Origin: Odoribacter sp. Z80
GTDB taxonomy: Bacteria > Bacteroidota > Bacteroidia > Bacteroidales > Marinifilaceae
Direction: 5' to 3'
Length of the DNA stretch: 64,000 bases
NCBI RefSeq assembly: GCF_009935865.1
Contig: NZ_QWEL01000003.1
Span: forward strand, 1-64,000
Every line of letters begins with the position of its first letter. Position 1 is the first letter of the stretch. A program made the position numbers and the translations under genes. Shown here one piece after another: positions 1-9,700 of the stretch. The notes beneath the pieces were generated by a model that made no database searches, was not told the origin of the DNA, and saw only the letters and a program-made list of their open reading frames with translations.

Positions 1-398
1 CCGTCAAGCGACCAACGCAGATGGAGGGTCACAGCCGACTCGCCCTGGCCATCCTCTGAACGGTACACAAGCAAACCCCGACCGCCGTTCATCACGGACA
101 GACCGTAACCGCTTCCCACAGAATGAACGTCATCCGACGCATCAAAAAACAGGTGGTGCCATTTCTCGTCGGAGTCCGGCAATCGGTACTTGCCGAATAC
201 ATAGACGGCATCGTAATTGCAACTGTTACGCCAGGAATTGGACCAGCTCAACTGCACTTCAATATCAACTTGATTTTCGGCTGTAACCACACAATTGACA
301 GGAGAGACAATCCGCAGATTATCTCCAAAAAGAGGAGTAATACCACAGCACAATAAGATCACTCCGACCCACTTTCCTATCTTACCTGAAATATACAT
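1..398 (-). CDS. Secreted protein, paralog of the adjacent FGE/fibrinogen-like protein (partial, cut by window edge)
   Basis: The frame is open from an ATG at 398 to the window edge with no stop. It starts inside the last codons of the upstream gene (17-base overlap) and has GGAG directly before the ATG. The N-terminus MYISGKIGKWVGVILLCCG is a signal peptide. The next ~100 residues align by eye with the N-terminal domain of the neighbouring 1125-residue protein: both share an SWRxSxNxDAVYV..KYRL core, a WH motif and a ...YRS... segment near the end of the domain. I infer a tandem duplicate of the same surface-protein family and the next gene in the PorP/SprF-led operon. The catalytic-like and C-terminal parts lie outside the window, so the full architecture is unknown. 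Confidence 0.8.
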   Translation of the reverse strand, partial: MYISGKIGKWVGVILLCCGITPLFGDNLRIVSPVNCVVTAENQVDIEVQLSWSNSWRNSCNYDAVYVFGKYRLPDSDEKWHHLFFDASDDVHSVGSGYGLSVMNGGRGLLVYRSEDGQGESAVTLHLRWSLD

Positions 399-3300
399 CT
401 CCAAAGGTATATTTAGCATACTCTCCGCTATCTCCGGTTTCGTCTCCATAATAACGCCAGATCGGAATCAGATTAATATCGGTCACTTTTCCATGAGCCT
501 GACGCCATACTGCATCATTCGGATTACACTGATCGTAATTCGGCCAATTATAATAGTGCCCGAAATTCAACGTACTTCCGGAGGTATATCCGTAAGCATG
601 CCACGAACAATGAGCATCGGAATTAGCCAAACTATGGTAGCATTTTTTAGAGAAATACTGGTAACCGGTCTTCGATACAGCACGCAAGCCTACTATCTGC
701 TCCTGAGTCAGATTATAAGTAATTGTATAAATAAGCGTATTACTCTCAGTACCATGATGATCTACATCCTCTCCGAAATTCACCTTTATCACACTCCAGC
801 CACCACCATCCGTTTCCATATCACAATATACATCAAAAGGTTCAATGGGACCGGAACGGCCATCCGGATCAACCCGGTAAATACCGCTTCCAATATCTCC
901 CCGATATTCATATCCTCCCGTCGGATGAAGATAAGCGTTGGCCGAAGGAGCATAAGAACCGTCAGCCCATGCCCGGTAAGTACCGAAATCTTTCACCCTC
1001 ATTTTACTTTTATCCAGTGTATTGACAATATCCACTTCAAAAATATTACTCCGTTCACAACGACCTAAAACCTTTAACTTCACCATCACATATTTAGGCC
1101 CATGCAAAACTCCCTCATCCGGTAATACCATATCGGCTTTCTTAGGAATATAGCGACTGCTCAGATCCGTTTCTTCATCCGGAGTAAGGGTATTCCCGTT
1201 TCCCAAATAAGTCCAGGCATAAGAAGTAGGATATTTAGCGGTAACGCGAATACCTGCTCCGGTACCATAGCCATTAATGGTATCCCGGTAGCGGGAAATC
1301 GTATAAGCCGGATTCACCACCCTCAACTTCACCACAGCACTATTGCCTTCATTATTATCCCGCACCACTTTCCGGCGGAACCAATATTCCTGCAAAACAT
1401 GGTCATCCATGCCTATATTTCTCAGGTTACTCAAAATCAGATTTCTGCCAATACTCCCGCTATCACGCAACAACTCCCATGTCCTTCCCTTATTCTCACT
1501 TTTATACCATAGGTAATGCAAAGCATAAGTCCCGGGAGGTTCATTTCCTTCAATCACATAATCGCCACCATCACAAACCGTATCACACACACTTCCTTCC
1601 GCAGTTGTCAGTCCGTTCTCCAGCGTCAGAATATTTTCCAGGGGTGTATCAGGTTCATCGCAGGTATATCCCAAACGAAAACTTACCGTTGAATCGCGAC
1701 GATTTATATCGCTGATGCTTCCCCGGGCATACATACGCATAGAAGTAGCCAGGTCACCCGTGGAAGTAGAACGGAAATTCCCTCCTCTCAGTCCAAAAGC
1801 CTGAGGGTCGTTCACCCATCCACTCACATTTGCCGTACCGTTAGCCGGCAACACCCCATTTCCATGTAAAGTCCCGTTGTAGGTCCGCCCTTTACTATTG
1901 GCATTATAATAAATCTCACTCAAATTACCGCTCAAATCCAGAACTCCCCAAAAGCTTGCACCGGCAGTCTCCCGGTCGGTTGTGCCCTTGGCAAAAATAC
2001 CCACCCGGGCCGGACCATCCACTACACTACGGAAATTCACGTTCCCTGTGTCAAAAGATTCGTCGCTTTTTCCCGGGTTATTCAATCCGCCGGGAATGAC
2101 AACTTTCCGGTTCCCCCAGGCACAACTTCCAGCCAGAGTCACCGAAGGAAAAGGAGCCCTCGACATTTTTTCGTATTCTAACTCCGTCAACGGCCTCAAT
2201 CCCACCCAACTGGCATAAGCCAGCATATCAGCCGGCGTCAGATAATTGCACCCCAAAGGAAGTCCGTCTCCATCCATTCCCATAGGATCCTCCCGGTTCA
2301 TATCACAGGCAAAAGACGCTGTATCCCGGCTGTCCTCATTATTCCAGGTCGCCAACGCAATAGCATTACGGGCATTTACCTCATCCGGCGAACTACCAAA
2401 CACATAGGCTCCCATCGGTAAATTTCTTAATTCACTACCAATGGTCCGGGCCTGCTGGGCCTGAGGCGGCAACAATTGCAAAAAACTGGCATACTGCTCC
2501 TGAGACATTTCATATTTCATCACATAAAAAGCCCGGTAACCATTCGGATAAACACTTCCCAGAGTAGTCTCCGGCCAGGTTTCACCGTCATTTTCAGCAC
2601 AAAGGCCCCGTCGACCGCCCAAACGAACAACAGTGGTATCTACAATAAAAGAATAATCACATTCCCTTTCCAAATCCCGGTCAGTCATAGACACCGACTT
2701 TATAACAGGCAAGGCCCCTTTGGGCATACTCGATTTTTCCACTTTGATCCGATAATAACGGTACTTATCCAGATCGTGAGTCAATTTTATTGCAGTTGTT
2801 CCGGGGTACACCCTTTCCAGCCCAGTAGACCAAGGCGCATCCGTAACATTATTCAATAAGGTATGCCATCCGCCGGGGGTATCATTCTTCGCTGCCTGTA
2901 AAGTCCAGGCCGTAGGAGCATGCCCCGGAATAGACTCTATGCTGATGTATTTCACGGTATAAGCCTCACTGATTTCCGTTCCGTCAGCCAAACGGCCGAA
3001 ATCAATCGTCCAGCTCTGTGTATCCCCGCCATTTCCAACCCAGGAGTTCGAAGTGCTGTTGGTAATGTCATTCACCCGATTAGCCGCCAAAGGAGCTGTC
3101 TTCGTCTCCTCTCCCGCCCCGTTGGTCTCAATCCAATAACGGTTGCTGACCAAATCATAGGCCGCCGGAATATACATATCCCGCTGCCGGAAAGTACGAC
3201 TGGAAGCCTCCTGCCCGGCCGAAGCAGTATAAACCATATCTCCCAAAGCAAAGGCACCCCGGGGAATATACACCATCTCAATACCTGTACAAGCCAGAAT

Positions 3301-3759
3301 AACCTCATCATCATAAATGGTACTGGAACTCACATGTCCTTTGCCGGAAGCCGGTGTCGTTTGTGCAATATTCCATTTCAAGTCAACATTCACGCGGGAG
3401 ATGCCGCTACCAGCCATAGAACGATAGATAAACACCCCCATATTCTTCCCCGCAGCAGCACCACGAGCCGCTGTCCAGGTAAATCCTCCGGAAGTCTCAT
3501 GTCCGCTATCCTGCAAGTAGACTTGATGCCAGACCACCGGACTCTCATGACGTAAACGATATTTCAACACGACATACACGGCATCATGATTATAGGAATC
3601 CCGCCAGGAATTTTCCCACTCCAGCGTAAACTTTATACGCGCCACATCATCACTTACCATCTCACCGGCCGGCAATTGGATATTCCCGACAACCCGGACA
3701 TTATTGGCCCGTAAACCTGTAAAACAAAAGCATATCAGCAATAAGAACAAATATCTCAT
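382..3759 (-). CDS. Secreted FGE-sulfatase-like protein with discoidin-like insert and C-terminal fibrinogen-like YCD-GGGW domain
   Basis: 1125 residues. A signal peptide (MRYLFLLLICFCFTGLRA) is followed by a beta-rich domain shared with the next gene (about 20-155). A formylglycine-generating-enzyme-like domain (SUMF1/GldK class) begins at GIEMVYIPRGAFALGD (~160). It is interrupted by a discoidin-like stretch (~190-360, with SWTIDFGRL, W.LQAAK and YYRIKVE) and resumes at YPNGYRAFYVMKYEMSQEQY, running to LDLSGNLSE, LRGGNF and SFRLGY (~700). Immunoglobulin/PKD-like sequence follows to ~930. The C-terminus (~940-1125) is fibrinogen-like, with GSGIYRVDPDG and DVYCDMETDGGGWSVI. The cysteine pair of true FGE enzymes is not visible near the end of that domain, so I infer a structural or binding role. 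There is no T9SS sorting domain. It lies 21 bases after the giant repeat protein in the same operon. The substrate or ligand is unknown. Confidence 0.8.
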   Translation of the reverse strand: MRYLFLLLICFCFTGLRANNVRVVGNIQLPAGEMVSDDVARIKFTLEWENSWRDSYNHDAVYVVLKYRLRHESPVVWHQVYLQDSGHETSGGFTWTAARGAAAGKNMGVFIYRSMAGSGISRVNVDLKWNIAQTTPASGKGHVSSSTIYDDEVILACTGIEMVYIPRGAFALGDMVYTASAGQEASSRTFRQRDMYIPAAYDLVSNRYWIETNGAGEETKTAPLAANRVNDITNSTSNSWVGNGGDTQSWTIDFGRLADGTEISEAYTVKYISIESIPGHAPTAWTLQAAKNDTPGGWHTLLNNVTDAPWSTGLERVYPGTTAIKLTHDLDKYRYYRIKVEKSSMPKGALPVIKSVSMTDRDLERECDYSFIVDTTVVRLGGRRGLCAENDGETWPETTLGSVYPNGYRAFYVMKYEMSQEQYASFLQLLPPQAQQARTIGSELRNLPMGAYVFGSSPDEVNARNAIALATWNNEDSRDTASFACDMNREDPMGMDGDGLPLGCNYLTPADMLAYASWVGLRPLTELEYEKMSRAPFPSVTLAGSCAWGNRKVVIPGGLNNPGKSDESFDTGNVNFRSVVDGPARVGIFAKGTTDRETAGASFWGVLDLSGNLSEIYYNANSKGRTYNGTLHGNGVLPANGTANVSGWVNDPQAFGLRGGNFRSTSTGDLATSMRMYARGSISDINRRDSTVSFRLGYTCDEPDTPLENILTLENGLTTAEGSVCDTVCDGGDYVIEGNEPPGTYALHYLWYKSENKGRTWELLRDSGSIGRNLILSNLRNIGMDDHVLQEYWFRRKVVRDNNEGNSAVVKLRVVNPAYTISRYRDTINGYGTGAGIRVTAKYPTSYAWTYLGNGNTLTPDEETDLSSRYIPKKADMVLPDEGVLHGPKYVMVKLKVLGRCERSNIFEVDIVNTLDKSKMRVKDFGTYRAWADGSYAPSANAYLHPTGGYEYRGDIGSGIYRVDPDGRSGPIEPFDVYCDMETDGGGWSVIKVNFGEDVDHHGTESNTLIYTITYNLTQEQIVGLRAVSKTGYQYFSKKCYHSLANSDAHCSWHAYGYTSGSTLNFGHYYNWPNYDQCNPNDAVWRQAHGKVTDINLIPIWRYYGDETGDSGEYAKYTFGDVYFR

Positions 3760-3780
3760 AACGCCGTCTTTATTTCAACA

Positions 3781-6700
3781 TTAATTTCTGACAATAGAAA
3801 CCATTCCCATATAAACCTTTCCTGTCGCAGTCCTGAACTTATAGACATAATTGCCCGCCGGTAAAACATGCCCGTTATCCGTTTCTCCATTCCATTCATC
3901 AGCATAAGGAGAAGCTTTATATACCCGTTTCTGGTCACGGTCATATATCTCCAGCGTATTATCGTTCCGCGATTGCCACAATCCCTCTATTACCCAGGTG
4001 TCATTATATCCGTCCCCATTGGGAGTGAAAGCCACCGGGAAACGGTAAGGCTCCATCTGACGGTATTCGGCATGGATATAAGTCTCACGCGTGACCATAA
4101 TCGTACTGTCCGTTTGTAAATCCGCACCGTCAATGTCCAGACTATAAAGCATCCATCCCTTTGACGGAAGAGGATTCACTCTCAGTATCGTATAATGTTC
4201 GACCGTATCCACAGGTATCGCCAGATGTCCCAAATCTTCATTATACAACAGAAGCTCGCCTTCCCCCTGAGCAGTAGCAGTCACCTGCCAACGCTTAATC
4301 CGAAGCAAAGCAGAAATATTAACATCTCCCAACACAGTCCATTCCGATTCATTTTCAATCTCAACCCCATTCACCCGAATCCAGGATATCTCATATCCCT
4401 CCGAATCATCCAAACGGACTTCCACCTTCAACTCCGTACGGTAGGCTATCTCAGCTCCCGGAATAACCTCTTCTCCTTCTCCGGTTGTAATCACAAACTT
4501 CCCATACATCGGATGCTCATAAGTCACCGTATACATCCGCGGCTCAACCACAGCTTCCAGCCGGCAATCACCCTTTATGGTCCAAATATCACCCGCTTGA
4601 ACCGGTTCTCCATTCATCGTCAATCCAGATACTTTATAACCTCCTTCGTTATAGACACCAGCCATAAACCGGATTTGAGTCCAATAATCCAACTCCACCG
4701 GAGCAGTAACACCCAAAGACTCCCATACTCCATTCGCCCCCAACTTTTCTACCGTAATATAACCGCTATCAGGTTGCACAACCGTAAGTACCTGGGTCCG
4801 TATCTTATACCCCGCTTCTATCCTCAACGTATCGTATACTGCATTCTGAGGTAAAACCACCGTATGATTAATCACACTCTCTCCGTTTGCCGTCAGAAAA
4901 TCCACTTCGAATCCTTCATCAGGTACGGTATAAAGGTTCAGTATTGCTCCTCCCGGACAACGGTCACCGAATCCGACCACCCGTCCATCCTTCCGGACTT
5001 GCAAAGTACCGTATTGAGGCGTATTAAACTCTATCCAGTAATATTTCTTAAATTCAACATCCACCGTCACATTGCCGGTTATCACAATCGTAGTATCCTG
5101 ACCGCTGACAGGAATGATCCGGCCATCAGACAAATGAATATCAAACTTATCCAACAAATAAGGAGTACCTCCGGCCTCCACAACAAAAGTCACCTGAGTG
5201 AAATGGCTCGCAGACCGCACACGGGATGTACCCTTCACCTCATAATCTCCACCCTGCAAACCGGAAACCGTAACCTTTCCTTCTCCTGCAGCAATTACCT
5301 TTAGCTGATACTCCTTCAAAGTATATTCGACAGCAAATTCTACACTATCCAGATTAGAAATATTTGCCGGAATATTTACCACAATCGAACCTCCTTCTTC
5401 CGGCATCTGATTCAGTTTCTGGCCATTCATCGTCAAACTGCTCACTTTATACCCTTCATTCGGCCGCGCATTTACAGTAAGTCCTGTTCCCGCCGGATAA
5501 CGATACCCGACAGCGGAGGTATCCGCCTGAAGAACCGCCAGAGAACCATATTGCGGTTGCAAAAGACGTACTTCATATACCTTTTCAAAATCAGCCTTAA
5601 TATCCACCTCTCCCGTAACGGAAGCAATATATTTCAGATTACTAACAGCCACACCTCCCATAGATACTTTCAAACCCTCTTTTTTCAAACGATAACTCTC
5701 ATTCAAAGGCTCTGCCTCAATAGTCAGTTCCGTAAAATGCTTCACTTTATCACCGGATTGCTGTACAACACCTTCCATCACTCCTCCGAAAGCTTTGTTC
5801 ACCACTACGCGACCTCCCGTATTGGCCTGAAAATAGACCGGATAACGTTTTAATTCGAAACGGGCGGTCACCGTCACATCCGCATCCGGCATATTCTTCA
5901 TATTCAATTTAAAAGGAGCGCTCACTACCGGACCAGTTGTCCCATCATCAGCCGAAAGCAAAATTGTCTTATACCCATTCGTATCCACAGTCCATATTTC
6001 AACAGGCGCACCGACTTCAACGGTCAAACTACTGTTAGCAGTAAAAATATGCTGTTTCCCATCTTCCAGTTTCACTACAACCTGATTACCACCGGATCCG
6101 TTCTCCTGGTCTATCACAACGTTCAACTGCTTTTTCTTCCGGTGAGCAATAGCATGAATAACAACATCTTCCTTAACCACCATAGGGTTCGCTTGCAAAT
6201 CATAAGCGGCCGGATTAGACTTTACAAAAGCCTTCACTTCTATCGGTCCTTCATACCAAGGATGCAACTGCAATGTTGTCTGGTCCAATTGAAGTTCCGA
6301 CAAATATCCTGCCAAAGAACCGTTTTTCCGGTCTACATCATACGTCGTATCACCCAAAACAACACCAATATCCAATACCTGAAATGCCAGAGTATCCGGC
6401 TGATGCACAACACTTACTTTAAACATCTTCAGTTGGAAACTACCCTGCACATCTACATCCCCACCCGGCATCACAAAAACCTTCTTTATAATCCCCAGCG
6501 TATCTGCATCACTCCACTTCTTCCATGCTTCTCCGTCTTTCGTTGCGGTTAAGGCAATACAATCATGTCCTATCAATTCCGCCTGAGCCGTCAAGCTCAC
6601 CCCTTCCGGAATCTTGCTCCCACTGCTGACCTCCGACTGATTATCCGTTCTCTTTACAACAACATTGGAACCGACAGTCAACGTATATAATCGGCCAAAA

Positions 6701-9700
6701 CGTACCTCAAATACAGTATCCTGTTGCAGTGTCACTGCTCCTGTATAGGCCGTACTCCCGATTTTCTTGCTGACAATCTCAAAATCAGAAGAAACTACAT
6801 CCGCATAAAAATTCAATACAGAACCGTATTCTACATCCTTAACCACTACCGTATCTGTATCTGTCGACTTCAAATCCAACAGTAAAGTGCCACCGCCATC
6901 TTTTTCCCCTATCCAAATCTCTGCACTTCCTCCGTTTGCCGGAGTCTTTTTTAAAGTCACCTGACAAGTTTTCTTAGCAAAAACCGCTTCCACAAGCAAA
7001 TCCTTAGCGACACATTTATCCGGAATCACATAAGTCACTTTTCCCTGACTATCCAATACTAAAGTCCTGGATAAATTAAATCCCGGTGCGACAACAACAA
7101 CTTTTTTACATTCATAATCTTTGTCGGCAGGAACAACGGAGATACTGAAAGATTGGCCCTGAGGATAAAATTTACCATCGGCATCCGTTGTAGTGCCTGT
7201 CTCAACAATAGATAAAACTCCATTGGAGGAAGGTGCCTTTACAATCTTGTACAAACGCTCAAAACGAGCTTCTATTCCCACCGAGTCCGTAATCTTATCC
7301 AAATGACAAGGCTGGGGCTGTCCTTGTATACGGTCTATCCCTCCCATCAAGGCTGTCAGTCCTGTATTACGGTAATATTCATCTGCCGGAGTCGCTTTAA
7401 TCTGCGTCAAACTGGCCCCATACCCCACAACGTATTTCCCCACCGAATTATTATAACTCATTCCGGAGCCATCCACAGCCACGACACTTCCACTGCCTGC
7501 CGGGATTACCTGTATATTCAAGGGAATTTCTTTCAATGCATAAGCCAAAGACCAATTTAAAGACTCATTTATCGGCATTTGCTTTTTTTCATAAACAAGT
7601 TTTTTCCCATCTCCAGGGAAATGAAGAAATTCATAACCTTCCGGCATCGGTGTCGGTGTTTTCACCCGAGCCTCCACTATTGCTCCCACCGGTACACTAA
7701 TCGATTGATATCCATTCTTGTATACAACCGGAGTTCCTCCGTCAATTTGTATCTCAACACCGAATCCTTGGTCGGCCGGCATAATTTCCAACTCCAAAGG
7801 TTGTACCTTTCTTTCCAATTCTACCAAAAAGCTAACATCCCCGTCAACTGTTTCCGTAACCACATAAGTATAAACCAAACCGGAAACAGAAGTATTAAAA
7901 CTTAAAATATTAGCACGTCCCATTGTTCCGGATACAGATTTCACCTTATACCAGGAATCGCTACCGCCATTGGCCGGAAGTAAAGTAACCTCTATTTTCA
8001 GCTGATCACCATATGACAATACTTTTTCACCCTCAGCCACCACTTGATCCACTCCTCCAACAACTTTCTTCACCACGATAGTTCCGCCCGTGCCCGTCAG
8101 CTTATAGCTCAAATCATAATTCCGGGGACCTATCTCAGCTTCTGCCAACACATCTTTCTCCGGCATGGAAAAAGCATACTCTATTGTTCCATCTGCCCCG
8201 GAAGTCGTTGAACTCCCCAAAACATTTCCAGGAACATCATTTTCCTTTATACTAAGTTTTTTACATTCCTGCCCTACTGCCGGTTTGACAGAAACAGCTT
8301 TCAGTTTTTCCTGGGCATAAGCATAACCGCCATTCCCCACTTCCGTACCATCAGCATGCAATACCCGGGCAATATTTGCCCCATAAACTACCTTATATTT
8401 TTGGATGAACTCCGCTTTAAAAGTAACGTTCCCTTTCACAAAAGCATAAGTATACGACTGGTTCGTGGTACCGATCACCTTATCAACATTATCAAAATAT
8501 AAACGCACTGCCCAACCGGTTGCGGGCGTCGCACTCAATGTTAATTTACTTCCATGTTCCACTTTGGTGGTTCCCGCCGCTGTCAATAAAGTATTCATAC
8601 CATCGCTCAGACTGATATCCGTACTTCCCTCCGGATGAATCACCTCCACAGTAATTGTATACACTTTCTTCTCAAAATCAGCAAGCAAATCCAGATTTTT
8701 GTCCAGCGACAAAGATTTTTCAAACGTACCGGAAACAGATGTTGTATCCAACAAAATGGTATCCTCAGGAATAACACCTTTATTTCTTACCTCATGGTCC
8801 GCATTCAACTGGTAGCCGTTATCAGGTATCTCCGAAGCTGTAATCTTAATCATAGTACGGGCAGGATACCAATACGCGGTACCGGAAACCAGACTCACAC
8901 GATCAACCGTCACACTCAAATGTCCGAAATCCGGCTCAACATACCTCACCTGATAATAAAGCTCCGTAGTACCGGAAAATGTTACATTTCCCCCGGTATG
9001 ATCTTCCGGAATGACATATGTGATCCACCCGGAAGTCGTTACAGGCGCCACCATCAAAGAAACCGGTCCGGTCCATTTGGCCACTCCGTCCACTTTCAGA
9101 TCCTTACAACCTGTCGTTCCGGAAGTTCCGGAAGTAGCCACAATTCTCGTTTCCAACTCTGTACCGGCAAGCACCATATCTCCCGTTTTCAAAACAGTAC
9201 CGTCTTTTTTACGAACTTCCACTGTACCCGAAGAAGGGTTATTGATTACAATCGTACATTTCCGGACAAATTTCACGTTAAACATCACATCACCATTTAA
9301 GGTATAACTCTCCTCCCAGTTAAGAGGATTGTTCTCTCCATCCTTCACATACAACAACTGCTCTCCGGCATCTTCTGTCTTGATGAAATTCAAAACCGTA
9401 CCGGCCACATACAGTTTACTTCCTTTGGTAACATCCTGCTTCAAACCGTCATCAGCAGTATACTGCACTTTAAAAGAGCTATTGCTGCTCGTCGTCGGCT
9501 TCGAAACCTTCCAATCCACAGAATAAAGGTCCGCAGTTTGTTTAATCAGCACCTTTACTGTCACATTCTCCTCTACCTTAAAATTCTTAGTAGTACTTAT
9601 ATCTTTCGTTTCCGTTCCTGTCAACTCAACTCCAACCAAAGAATAGCCTTTATCACACGCAGCATCCACCCATAAATCGGTTCCGTATTCGACTTCTATC

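Noticed and set aside
295-1068. 257-codon plus-strand frame opposite the fibrinogen-like protein gene
   Set aside because: Ile/Thr/Ser-rich shadow of the minus-strand gene, which has a signal peptide and clear domains.
3756-3944. Short minus-strand frame overlapping the end of the giant repeat gene
   Set aside because: Alternative frame over the conserved type B sorting domain; no signal peptide or RBS.
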